A stretch of 7,991 bases of DNA from Parcubacteria group bacterium. GTDB lineage: Bacteria > Patescibacteriota > Minisyncoccia > Minisyncoccales > CG1-02-41-26. Made by a program: the position numbers and the translations under genes. The notes under the pieces were generated by a model. It did not search any database. It was given only the letters and a program-made list of their open reading frames with translations, and was not told where the DNA came from. Location of the stretch: positions 1 to 7,991 of the forward strand of contig JABMPZ010000025.1 in assembly GCA_013203565.1 (NCBI GenBank), written 5' to 3'. Shown here piece by piece: positions 1 to 5,843 of the stretch; positions within the stretch are counted from its first letter, which is position 1, and every line of letters starts with the position of its first letter.

Positions 1-899
1 AAATTCCACACTTACTCTCAATGACATCCACGCCTATCCCTAGGACATTAGCTTTAACTGTGTTTGGTAACTTAGATTTATCAATTATTGATGAAATGCC
101 AAAGGGAAGAAAAAAGATAATTACAAAAGTAGTACCACCAAAGGAAAGAACCGCTGCCTACAGCTTTATTAGAAAAGAAGTAAAGAAAGGCAACCAGGTC
201 TTTGTAATATGCCCCCGCATTGAACCCAGCGAAACACAACAAGAACAAAACACGACAAACGGGGACGATCGTCCTAGTTTGTCGCGAACAAAAGCTCCTT
301 CGGGTTGGGACAATGTTAAAGCAGTTAAGGAAGAGTTTGAGCGTCTCTCAACAAAGATTTTCCCTAAATTAAATCTTGAAATGCTACATGGGAAAATAAA
401 AACAAAAGAAAAAGAAAAGATAATGAATAATTTCAAGAACGGGAAAATAGATATCTTGGTCTCAACATCAGTGGTTGAGGTTGGAGTTGATATACCGAAT
501 GCTACTGTAATGATAATTGAAGGAGCAGAACGCTTTGGATTAGCCCAATTACATCAATTCAGAGGCAGAGTAGGTAGAAACGATATGCAGAGTTATTGTT
601 TCTTGTTCACTGATTCATATAGCCAACTAACACGACAACGACTCCGTGCAATCATTAATGCAAAGAATGGATTTGAATTAGCAGAAAAAGACCTTGAAAT
701 ACGAGGCCCAGGTAGCTTATACGGCACAAAACAATGGGGTATGCCTGATTTAGCAATGGAAACACTAAGAGACCTACCATTAGTTGAAAAAACAAGAGAA
801 TCAGCAAAACAACTCTTAAGAACCTCTCCAAACCTAAAAGAATACCCAGCCCTACGAGCCCGGCTAACAGGTATTGAAAAACAACTCCATTTGGAGTAA
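1..899 (+). CDS. recG: ATP-dependent DNA helicase RecG, C-terminal part (5' end outside window)
   Basis: RecG is a superfamily-2 helicase that remodels stalled replication forks and branched recombination intermediates. The gene is open from the window start (frame of base 3), giving about 298 visible residues, so the wedge domain and helicase motifs I-II lie upstream. Visible landmarks are motif III at the start (HLLSMTSTPIPRTLAL), motif V (STSVVEVGVDIPNATVMII, about nt 462-518), motif VI (QFRGRVGR, about nt 555-578) and the RecG-typical segment DLEIRGPGSLYGTKQWGMPDL near nt 690-750. Between VICPRIE and VKAVKEEFERL there is an extra stretch of about 30 residues (nt 225-314) that ordinary RecG lacks and that contains a DNA palindrome. 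The ATG at 21 is internal to the protein, not its start. The last 26 bases are repeated at 1890-1915. Family assignment is secure. Confidence 0.96.
   Translation, partial: IPHLLSMTSTPIPRTLALTVFGNLDLSIIDEMPKGRKKIITKVVPPKERTAAYSFIRKEVKKGNQVFVICPRIEPSETQQEQNTTNGDDRPSLSRTKAPSGWDNVKAVKEEFERLSTKIFPKLNLEMLHGKIKTKEKEKIMNNFKNGKIDILVSTSVVEVGVDIPNATVMIIEGAERFGLAQLHQFRGRVGRNDMQSYCFLFTDSYSQLTRQRLRAIINAKNGFELAEKDLEIRGPGSLYGTKQWGMPDLAMETLRDLPLVEKTRESAKQLLRTSPNLKEYPALRARLTGIEKQLHLE
253..284. repeat. nested palindrome inside the RecG coding insert
   Basis: The arms CGACAAAC (253-260) and GTTTGTCG (277-284) are perfect inverted repeats. Between them lies a second perfect palindrome, GGACGATCGTCC (263-274). 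The element lies wholly within the extra RecG segment (nt 225-314) and keeps the reading frame. It resembles in kind the palindromic insert in tsaD at the other end of the window, though the sequences differ. Confidence 0.8.
874..899 (+). repeat. direct repeat copy 1 (recG 3' terminus)
   Basis: These 26 bases encode the last codons and stop of recG (EKQLHLE-stop). They match 1890-1915 at 25 of 26 positions. The only difference turns a CTC leucine codon into CTT, so the second copy would encode the same peptide. Similarity ends sharply on both sides. Confidence 0.9.
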
Positions 900-925
900 G
901 AAAAAACGGCTGTTAAGGACAACCG
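899..925 (-). terminator. candidate intrinsic terminator of the minus-strand gene at 943-1803
   Basis: Read on the minus strand, CGGTTGT (925-919) pairs with ACAGCCG (913-907) across a five-base loop with one mismatch, and is followed directly by TTTTTTCTTA. The U-tract lies against the recG stop codon. The stem is short, so strength is uncertain. Confidence 0.5.
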
Positions 926-942
926 AAAAACCTATCTCCTTT

Positions 943-1803
943 TCAATTTTCATCAATTAGTATCTTTGCTATCTCTAAAGATAATAACCGATACAATAGA
1001 TGACTTGGACATCTTTCATCAAAACCCAGAGCTTTATCAATGCTCCAAATCCCAGCCTTAACAAACACTTCAGCTCCTTTGAAGTTATTCTTGTATAATG
1101 AATATATGTCATTATACTTATCCCCTTCCTTGTGTGCTGAACGCACCCAATTAAAGATAGTAATCATTGCCTCTTTTGCATCCAAGCCTAATGTTTGCAA
1201 TCCAGAATAAACATATTGGGCAGTAGACCAGAAAAATACAGTACCCTCACCTTCAAGCCCGATAGTGTAGTGAAACCTTTCTGTATCATCTATACTGGAG
1301 TTCTCTAAGGTAGAGACATAGAGTAAATAATCCTTTACAAAGGATTGACCAAATTCCACAGATAGATTATTAAAACCATCTTTAGATCCCGTAACAGAGG
1401 GAATAAAATCCCCGTGATAAAGTTTTGGGTCTACCAAGCGAACAAAATGTATCATCGTACGGCCATACACATAAGCTCGCTGTTCTCCAAACAATTCGGG
1501 CGTCTGAAGTGTCTTACTCAAAAAATCAAGCAAGTCCATATCCCATTCTTTCCTCAATGTCATTAAGCCAGGCCCCATCTCTTTATCAACTATACTAATA
1601 AGGCGGGGTACCATATACCTTATCTTATCCATCCCTATGCCTGTTTCCAACACACTTTGTAGCTCGTCTTTGTTTATAAGGAGCAACTCTTGATATTGTT
1701 CTAAAGACCTCTCTCTGAATTCTTGTCTTGCCTCTTGGCTAAAAGTTGGTCCCCCTTTAGAGAAAAAACATATAGGACAATCAAGATACATCAGTTCTGA
1801 CAT
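943..1803 (-). CDS. hypothetical protein (286 aa) carried in an insert behind recG
   Basis: I do not recognise this family. The ATG at 1803 is chosen because a strong Shine-Dalgarno, AAAGGAGG (1819-1812), sits 8 bases upstream. A GTG one codon earlier is possible. The protein is soluble-looking, with no signal peptide or membrane segment. A CPIC motif (residues 9-12) lies close to the N terminus and could bind metal or be redox active, but no second CxxC pair is evident, only an isolated CPS near residue 266. The middle is rich in aromatic and acidic residues. The gene ends in TGA and runs convergently to recG, with a candidate terminator between them. The direct repeats at 874-899 and 1890-1915 suggest that it arrived as one unit. 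It may be a cargo gene; its function is unknown. Confidence 0.75.
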   Translation of the reverse strand: MSELMYLDCPICFFSKGGPTFSQEARQEFRERSLEQYQELLLINKDELQSVLETGIGMDKIRYMVPRLISIVDKEMGPGLMTLRKEWDMDLLDFLSKTLQTPELFGEQRAYVYGRTMIHFVRLVDPKLYHGDFIPSVTGSKDGFNNLSVEFGQSFVKDYLLYVSTLENSSIDDTERFHYTIGLEGEGTVFFWSTAQYVYSGLQTLGLDAKEAMITIFNWVRSAHKEGDKYNDIYSLYKNNFKGAEVFVKAGIWSIDKALGFDERCPSHLLYRLLSLEIAKILIDEN

Positions 1804-1811
1804 CACAATTC

Positions 1812-1819
1812 CCTCCTTT
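1812..1819 (-). promoter_or_regulatory. strong ribosome binding site for the 943-1803 gene
   Basis: The minus-strand sequence AAAGGAGG is an almost complete anti-16S match. Spacing is 8 bases to the ATG at 1803 and 5 to the preceding GTG, which favours the ATG. Several other genes in this window, notably the ribbon-helix-helix antitoxin, have no such site. Confidence 0.8.
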
Positions 1820-1889
1820 ATAAGATACTGAACTAATAATTCAACACAAACTCAAAATAGCACATCTGTGTAATTTTACAAGAGTAAAC

Positions 1890-1915
1890 TTGAAAAACAA
1901 CTTCATTTGGAGTAA
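1890..1915 (+). repeat. direct repeat copy 2 of the recG 3' terminus
   Basis: This is a non-coding copy of the last 26 bases of recG, including its stop codon, with one synonymous change. Sequence upstream of 1890 is unrelated to recG. Together with copy 1 it brackets a segment of about 1 kb holding the minus-strand hypothetical gene. Confidence 0.9.
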
Positions 1916-1955
1916 AGTAAGGTAATCTATAAAAATGAAGTAAAAATAATCATCC

Positions 1956-1997
1956 TGCATAACGCTTCTCTGCTATGTAGCAGAGAAGCGTTATGCA
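1956..1997. repeat. 42-bp near-perfect palindrome with 20-bp arms
   Basis: The arms 1956-1975 and 1978-1997 are exact reverse complements, separated only by TG. The left arm is TGCATAACGCTTCTCTGCTA. The element lies 23 bases ahead of the glycosyltransferase start codon, in the gap between the inserted gene and that gene. No U-tract follows on either strand, so a simple intrinsic terminator is unlikely. It could be a protein-binding or recombination site, a cruciform, or a miniature mobile repeat. Confidence 0.9.
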
Positions 1998-2020
1998 TGT
2001 AGTGTAAAAGTTTCAAACTC

Positions 2021-3256
2021 ATGATATCAATAGAAATACTTGTATACATAGGACTGTTCTGGGCTCTGTTTTTTGGTATCTTTATCTTTATTACCTTTTT
2101 TGAAAACAGGAAGCAGATTTATCAAACAGCAAAGAAACAGTTTATGCCTTTTGTGAGTTTGATAGTCCCCTGCTTTAATGAGCAAGATAACATTGAAGGG
2201 GTTCTTAATTCTCTGCTTGTTCTTGATTATCCAAAAGAAAAGCTTGAGATATTGATAATTGATGATGGCTCAAAAGACAATACTCTTAAAATTGCTAAAC
2301 AATTCCAGAAGAAACATAAACAAATACAGGTCTTTCATAAAGAGAACGGAGGCAAGTATACAGCTCTTAATCTGGCTCTAACTAAAACAAAAGGAGAGAT
2401 TGTTGGCTGTATTGATGCTGATTGCTATGCAGAGAAGAATGCTCTCAAGAAAATGCTTCCATATTTTGAAACTCCTGAAGTAGCTGCAGTAGTAGCTACT
2501 ATTAAAATCTTAAGACCAGATAATATTCTGCAAGGTATTCAATATGCTGAATTCCTTATCTCTGCTTTTCTAAAAAAGATGTTATCTTTCTTAGACAGCA
2601 TCATCGTAACCCCAGGCCCCTTGTCTCTATTTCGTAAAGAGATACTTGATATTGTGGGCCCATACAAAGAAGGGCATATGACAGAAGATCTAGAGATGGC
2701 TTTACGACTACAAAGCAAGCAAATGAAAATAGCTCATTCAATTGACTCGGTTGTCTATACTCAAGGTCAATCAAGCTTAAAAAACCTATGCAGACAGCGA
2801 TTAAGATGGAGAAGGGGCTTTCTACTTAATCTAAAAGATTATCCTCAACTATTAAACCTAAAGAAACACGGCAATCTATCGTTCCTACTTTTATACAACT
2901 TATTCGGGGCTGTACTTTCAATATCTTTAACGATTTATCTTTTATACAAACTATCCAGCTTTCTATTTGTAAAGATAAGTAATGCTGTATTAATCAACTT
3001 TGATTTTGTACCGTATCTTGCCCAAAGAAACTGGAACATCCCAACAATACCAACAAGACCTTCATTCTTATTCGGAATAGTCGGTCTTACAATGCTTATT
3101 ATATTCTTATCCCTTGGTAAGAAATTAAGCTTTGACAAAGTGAGAATAAGACAAAAGGCTTTATTCTATATAGTTGCTTATTCATTCCTAAACGCTGCTT
3201 GGTGGATTTTAGCTGGATATTCTATACTGATAAAAAGAAAAATCAAATGGAGTTAA
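2021..3256 (+). CDS. membrane processive glycosyltransferase, family 2 (PgaC/BcsA-like)
   Basis: This 411-residue membrane enzyme probably polymerises an activated sugar and moves the chain out of the cell. It has an N-terminal membrane helix (about residues 5-27) and a GT-A domain with PCFNEQDNIEG (50-60), the nucleotide-sugar site IDDGSKDNT (80-88), the metal-binding DAD (132-134), the base motif TED (221-223) and the processive QRLRW signature (259-263). Three further hydrophobic segments follow, near 286-310, 349-366 and 381-404. Length and layout fit the poly-N-acetylglucosamine synthase and hyaluronan synthase branch, but the sugar cannot be told from sequence alone. The start is the ATG at 2021, with no clear ribosome site. 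The stop overlaps the next gene, so the two probably form an operon. Confidence 0.93.
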   Translation: MISIEILVYIGLFWALFFGIFIFITFFENRKQIYQTAKKQFMPFVSLIVPCFNEQDNIEGVLNSLLVLDYPKEKLEILIIDDGSKDNTLKIAKQFQKKHKQIQVFHKENGGKYTALNLALTKTKGEIVGCIDADCYAEKNALKKMLPYFETPEVAAVVATIKILRPDNILQGIQYAEFLISAFLKKMLSFLDSIIVTPGPLSLFRKEILDIVGPYKEGHMTEDLEMALRLQSKQMKIAHSIDSVVYTQGQSSLKNLCRQRLRWRRGFLLNLKDYPQLLNLKKHGNLSFLLLYNLFGAVLSISLTIYLLYKLSSFLFVKISNAVLINFDFVPYLAQRNWNIPTIPTRPSFLFGIVGLTMLIIFLSLGKKLSFDKVRIRQKALFYIVAYSFLNAAWWILAGYSILIKRKIKWS

Positions 3257-3960
3257 AAAAAGAGAAAAAGATAAACCCACAGAAATATCTGTTAGTTCTA
3301 CTTTTCACTCTGCTGATATTCAGCAGTGGTTTTTTCTTAAACAACCAGTTTAATAAAAAAAGAGTAACAGATATTGGTTCATTACAGCAGGACTTAAGAA
3401 TAGATATTTTATCTCTTGAAACCCAGTTCGCTATTTTAGAACAAGCACCCTGTGAAAACCTTAATGAGTCCACTTTAACAAAAGAACTCTATGAAATTTC
3501 GCAAAGATTAACATCTGTAGGTAACAACTTAGGACCTGAACACTCCAGCTATATCCAGCTTAAGAAATACTATTCAATCCTTGAAATAAAGCATTGGTTG
3601 TTGTTGCAGAAAGCTTCTAAGGCGTGTGATTTACCTTTAGCTTTTGTAATCTATTTCTATACTGACAAAGAGGCCTGTCCTAAGTGTGAAGATCAGGGAT
3701 ATATTCTAACTCATTTTAGAAAAAAATACCCATTTCTTAGGGTATATTCCTTTGACTATGATTTAGATCTTGCCGCGCTCCAAACATTAAAATCTATTTA
3801 TACTCTAAAAAAAGAAATGCCTATTATAGTGATAAATAATGAGGTACATTATGGGTATAAAAATAAAGAAGAACTTGAGAAAACCCTTGAAGAATTTATT
3901 GACTTAGCAACTCTTGAAGAGGAAGCTACCTCAACCGATGAAGCTGATATAGAAAAGTAA
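3247..3960 (+). CDS. membrane-anchored thioredoxin-fold protein with CPKC motif
   Basis: The ATG at 3247 is chosen because it overlaps the glycosyltransferase stop by 10 bases and precedes a normal basic N terminus followed by a membrane helix (about residues 13-33). A TTG at 3199 is also in frame but lies deep in the upstream gene. The 237-residue protein has a helical linker (about 40-120) and then a thioredoxin-like domain: strand AFVIYFYTD, CPKC (144-147), and EMPIIVI with the expected cis-proline at 192. The C-terminal tail is acidic. Topology suggests that the CPKC domain lies outside the membrane, as in disulfide reductases or isomerases. Two further cysteines (69, 127) could form a regulatory disulfide. 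The partner is unknown. Coupling to the glycosyltransferase suggests a role in building or maintaining the cell surface. Confidence 0.85.
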   Translation: MELKKEKKINPQKYLLVLLFTLLIFSSGFFLNNQFNKKRVTDIGSLQQDLRIDILSLETQFAILEQAPCENLNESTLTKELYEISQRLTSVGNNLGPEHSSYIQLKKYYSILEIKHWLLLQKASKACDLPLAFVIYFYTDKEACPKCEDQGYILTHFRKKYPFLRVYSFDYDLDLAALQTLKSIYTLKKEMPIIVINNEVHYGYKNKEELEKTLEEFIDLATLEEEATSTDEADIEK

Positions 3961-3972
3961 AATAAAATCAAA

Positions 3973-4003
3973 CAATCTACAAATTAATTATTTGTATAGA
4001 TTG
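3973..4003. other. intergenic hairpin after the glycosyltransferase operon
   Basis: CAATCTA (3973-3979) pairs with TAGATTG (3997-4003), and the inner CAAAT (3980-3984) pairs with ATTTG (3990-3994), leaving a two-base bulge and a five-base loop. No T-tract follows, so it may be an mRNA-stabilising stem or weak attenuator rather than a standard terminator. Confidence 0.5.
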
Positions 4004-4055
4004 CATTCTACAACTCAAGGTGTATGATGCAAATAGTAGCTTAACTCTTAAATCT

Positions 4056-4065
4056 AAGGAAGGAG
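4056..4065 (+). promoter_or_regulatory. ribosome binding site for the exported-protein gene
   Basis: AAGGAAGGAG ends 7 bases before the ATG at 4073. It is one of only two strong Shine-Dalgarno sites in the window and fixes the start of this gene. Confidence 0.8.
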
Positions 4066-4072
4066 AAAAACA

Positions 4073-4624
4073 ATGAATAGAAAAAGAATACTCAATCTTG
4101 GTTTTTTTATTCTGCTTTTAACAATTTGTTTACTAACTTTCTCTTGTGAAAGAGACATCGGGCCATTCCCAGAAATGCTTGCCGAGGATATTGAACAATC
4201 TATCTCCCGAGGGCGTTCTTGGTTCTATATCTTTGAACGAGACGGGAGTTGTGAATGCACGGTAGCGTATGCGCTTGGTGAAACTGAAGTCAAGTCTTCT
4301 ATTGATAAGGCAATGGAAAAAAGTATGGATCTGAGAATAATTATTCCTCTCTCTATTCCGAACGAATATGATACCAAGATACTCTTAGACATAAAGACAA
4401 ACAACCCCCTACTAGCAACAAGAATAAGGATGCTACCTAAAGAAACGCTAAATGAAATTTCAGAAAATAACTACTACTTTTCTGGAAGCTTCATTTGTCA
4501 AGAAATTGAACGCGATAGCGAGGAGAACAAAAAATATGTTAAAAAGTGGCCTTACAACCCTAAACTTGCCAGAACGCTAAAGGATAACTTTGAAGAGTTG
4601 TGGCAAAAATCTATACCATTATAA
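4073..4624 (+). CDS. small exported protein, possible lipoprotein, unknown function
   Basis: This 183-residue protein has a clear signal sequence: MNRKR, then a hydrophobic stretch to about residue 23, then LTFSC. Cysteine 25 could be lipidated, but phenylalanine at -2 is unusual for a lipobox, so ordinary cleavage is also possible. The mature part carries a CEC motif (residues 60-62) and one later cysteine (FICQE). It is otherwise charged, mixed helix and strand, with no family I recognise. The start is supported by a strong ribosome site. A low-confidence promoter (TTGCAT 4001-4006, TATGAT 4023-4028, 16-base spacer) would make it its own transcription unit. A strong terminator follows. Confidence 0.8.
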   Translation: MNRKRILNLGFFILLLTICLLTFSCERDIGPFPEMLAEDIEQSISRGRSWFYIFERDGSCECTVAYALGETEVKSSIDKAMEKSMDLRIIIPLSIPNEYDTKILLDIKTNNPLLATRIRMLPKETLNEISENNYYFSGSFICQEIERDSEENKKYVKKWPYNPKLARTLKDNFEELWQKSIPL

Positions 4625-4644
4625 CCACCTAACTCATATGAACG

Positions 4645-4676
4645 AGCCTCGACTGAAAAGTTGAGGCTTTCTTCTT
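4645..4676 (+). terminator. intrinsic terminator after the exported-protein gene
   Basis: AGCCTCGAC (4645-4653) pairs with GTTGAGGCT (4660-4668), with one G-U pair and a TGAAAA loop. It is followed by TTTCTTCTT. This is a standard rho-independent shape 20 bases after the stop codon. Confidence 0.85.
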
Positions 4677-4682
4677 AAAAAC

Positions 4683-4738
4683 AAACAAAAGAACGAATTG
4701 CTTCGTCTTTTGTTTTACTTTATTTCGTGTGGTCCCAA
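4683..4738 (-). repeat. composite terminator/box repeat, copy 1
   Basis: AAACAAAAG (4683-4691) and ACGAA (4693-4697) pair with TTCGT (4702-4706) and CTTTTGTTT (4707-4715) around a TTGC loop with a one-base bulge. On the minus strand this is a hairpin leading into a T-rich tail. A box reading TTGGGACCACA on the minus strand follows at 4738-4728. Copies 2 and 3 have the same order of parts. This copy is the most diverged in the box. Confidence 0.8.
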
Positions 4739-4838
4739 GTATCGACATTTTAAACCCCTTTATGAGAGAGATTCAGGGGTGGAATGGTGTTATTTCTCAG
4801 TTAATTAATGCCTGTGGATAAATAATAACAACATGGTA
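4739..4838. other. intergenic stretch with no gene seen
   Basis: This is the gap between repeat copy 1 and the small-RNA promoter. Only short stop-rich reading frames and a weak ACCCCT/AGGGGT inverted repeat (about 4753-4779) are visible. I see no coding sequence here. Confidence 0.6.
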
Positions 4839-4868
4839 TTGACAAATGACATCTTAGTAGTGTATAAT
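4839..4868 (+). promoter_or_regulatory. sigma-70-type promoter of the small RNA
   Basis: A perfect -35 TTGACA (4839-4844) and a perfect -10 TATAAT (4863-4868) are separated by 18 bases. This is the best match to the consensus promoter in the window. The predicted transcript starts near 4875, exactly where the folded RNA begins. Confidence 0.85.
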
Positions 4869-4874
4869 ACTAGT

Positions 4875-4967
4875 GTGCCTGCGAGACGTCAGTCTCTATC
4901 GGCTTCAAGCTGATGGCAGGTACAACAAAGAATCTCTTAATTAATCTTTAGGAGATTTTTTGTTTTT
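4875..4967 (+). ncRNA. candidate stand-alone small structured RNA (three-way junction plus terminator)
   Basis: It lies directly after a consensus promoter and ends in an intrinsic terminator, with no plus-strand gene downstream. Predicted pairing is as follows. P1: 4875-4882 with 4916-4923 (8 pairs, one G-U). P2: GAGAC (4883-4887) with GTCTC (4892-4896), loop GTCA. P3: 4898-4903 with 4909-4914 (6 pairs, one G-U), loop TTCAA. P1 and P2 abut with no linker, and the other two junction linkers are single bases, so nearly every base of the body is accounted for. A single-stranded ACAACAAAG follows, then the terminator. I do not recognise the class. The fragment CTGATG recalls the hammerhead core, but the GAAA element is absent. 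It could be a trans-acting regulator or an antitoxin RNA for a nearby toxin. Confidence 0.6.
4931..4967 (+). terminator. intrinsic terminator of the small RNA
   Basis: AATCTCTTAA (4931-4940) pairs with TTAGGAGATT (4948-4957) with one G-U pair and a seven-base loop. It runs into a T tract, TTTTTTGTTTTT. It also lies just beyond the stop of the convergent broken gene at 4994. Confidence 0.85.
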
Positions 4968-4993
4968 GTTATCAATTTTCACATCACTACTAA

Positions 4994-5395
4994 CTACACT
5001 AAAAAATGTTTATTCCCACTTCCTAATTGCCTTATAATAACTTTTATTTTACAAGCTTCGATATTCTCTGCAAAAGCCCAAAATCTTGCCTTTGATTCGA
5101 TGATAACCTTCTCTCCATGTCTATTAGCTTTATACTTAACTATTTTTTCTCTATATAAAATTTTAGCTTTAGGATTTTTTATTATGTTTTCAACATAAGG
5201 AATTAGTACAAATCTTCTTTTTTGTTCATTCTTTGTTCTTGGTATTCTACCCTTACGAACTAAATGATTAAACCCAACACGGCTAAAAGTAACAAACTCA
5301 TTACTTAAAGCAGGACATTCTATGTGTCATATTTTTGAATAAATATTTTTAGCTTTTTCTTTAGATTTTTCATAGCCTATCCCCCATGTTTCCAT
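4994..5395 (-). pseudogene. nuclease-toxin-like gene broken by one TGA codon
   Basis: Starting at the ATG at 5395, a frame of 134 codons runs to TAG at 4994 and is interrupted only by TGA at codon 23 (5329-5327). Before it reads METWGIGYEKSKEKAKNIY. After it comes a conserved-looking domain with HIECPALSNEF, GFNHLVRKGRIPRTKNEQKR, RFVLIPYVENII, KARFWAFAENIE and VIIRQLGSGNKHF. The spaced His and Arg residues and the terminal strand pair with KHF resemble small nucleases of the barnase/EndoU/RelE type found in phages and toxin systems. That assignment is tentative. Tryptophan is TGG elsewhere in the frame, and the intact neighbours have no in-frame TGA, so recoding is unlikely. A TATAAT box lies at 5432-5427 on the minus strand. 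No methionine follows the TGA, so an intact protein is not expected without readthrough. Confidence 0.7.
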
Positions 5396-5450
5396 ATCAT
5401 TTTATAAGTACTTTATATCTATATTTATTATAGCAAAATAAGTCCTAAAA

Positions 5451-5507
5451 CAAAAAACGAACTAGGGGTTCGTCTTTTGCTGATTTTGGCTAAATTTGTG
5501 ACCCCAA
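5451..5507 (-). repeat. composite terminator/box repeat, copy 2
   Basis: ACGAAC (5457-5462) pairs with GTTCGT (5468-5473), extended by CAAAA/TTTTG. On the minus strand the hairpin is followed by TTTTTTGTTTT, making it a likely terminator for the antitoxin-toxin pair that ends at 5571. The minus-strand box TTGGGGTCACA lies at 5507-5497. Confidence 0.8.
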
Positions 5508-5570
5508 GAATAGTCAGTTGGAACCTTTTTGTGCAGGAATTACGGGTTTGGTGGGGGTTGAGTAATGAAA

Positions 5571-5837
5571 TTAATCCCAAAGCTTATAAATCGCGTGGGT
5601 TCCAGAAGAATGAAACCAAACCTCTTGTTTGCTAATAAACTCAAAAATAATCCTGTATTTATCGTCAATAGAAAATGACCAAAAATCCTTTAACCCTCCT
5701 TTTAGTTTATGGGTTTTAAGCCGTGCATCAAAAGGGCCTACTCTAAAAATCTCTTCTTTGCTTTCAGCTGTCTTTTTAACTGATATAGGTAGTTTGCGGT
5801 ATTCTCTCTTAAACTTAGGTGAGTAACTAATTTTCAT
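5571..5837 (-). CDS. RelE/YafQ-family toxin (mRNA interferase)
   Basis: This 88-residue protein has the RelE fold pattern: a first strand (KISYSPKFKREYRKL), two helices, then HKLKGGLKDFWSFSID, DKYRIIFEF and a final strand ending in GTHAIYKLWD. In this family such proteins cleave mRNA, usually at the ribosome. The arginine of YRIIFEF (62) and the terminal GTH...Y are the positions expected to matter. It follows its antitoxin by 6 bases, with an AAGG ribosome site inside the antitoxin end. Repeat copy 2 provides the terminator. Length is normal and nothing suggests damage. Confidence 0.92.
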   Translation of the reverse strand: MKISYSPKFKREYRKLPISVKKTAESKEEIFRVGPFDARLKTHKLKGGLKDFWSFSIDDKYRIIFEFISKQEVWFHSSGTHAIYKLWD

Positions 5838-5843
5838 AAAAAA

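Noticed and set aside
593..922. Minus-strand frame of 109 codons opposite recG
   Set aside because: It lies antisense to a highly conserved helicase region and shows no protein-like pattern, so it is a shadow of recG. The same applies to the minus-strand frames at 158-436, 2935-3138, 3243-3473 and 7547-7756 and the plus-strand frame at 5629-5826.
1956..1997. Integron attC site
   Set aside because: The ends read GCATAAC and GTTATGC, which only loosely fit the attC core. The structure is fully symmetrical with a two-base spacer and lacks extrahelical bases, and there is no integrase.
3199..3246. TTG start at 3199 for the thioredoxin-fold protein
   Set aside because: It would overlap the glycosyltransferase by 58 bases and places extra residues before the basic N terminus. 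The ATG at 3247 gives a normal anchor and a typical short overlap.
4875..4967. Hammerhead ribozyme or known riboswitch
   Set aside because: CTGATG appears, but it is base-paired in P3 and the GAAA core is absent. No downstream coding sequence lies on the same strand, and I cannot match the conserved bases of any riboswitch class.
4994..5395. UGA recoded as glycine or tryptophan, as in some CPR lineages
   Set aside because: None of the intact genes here contains an in-frame TGA, tryptophan is always TGG, and one intact gene (943-1803) appears to end in TGA. A single TGA in one toxin-like frame is better read as a nonsense mutation.
4728..5507. Decayed tRNA genes at the GGGGTCACA-like boxes
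   Set aside because: Only the terminal 9 bases resemble tRNA-Glu. No T arm, anticodon stem or 5' acceptor strand can be found beside any of the three boxes.
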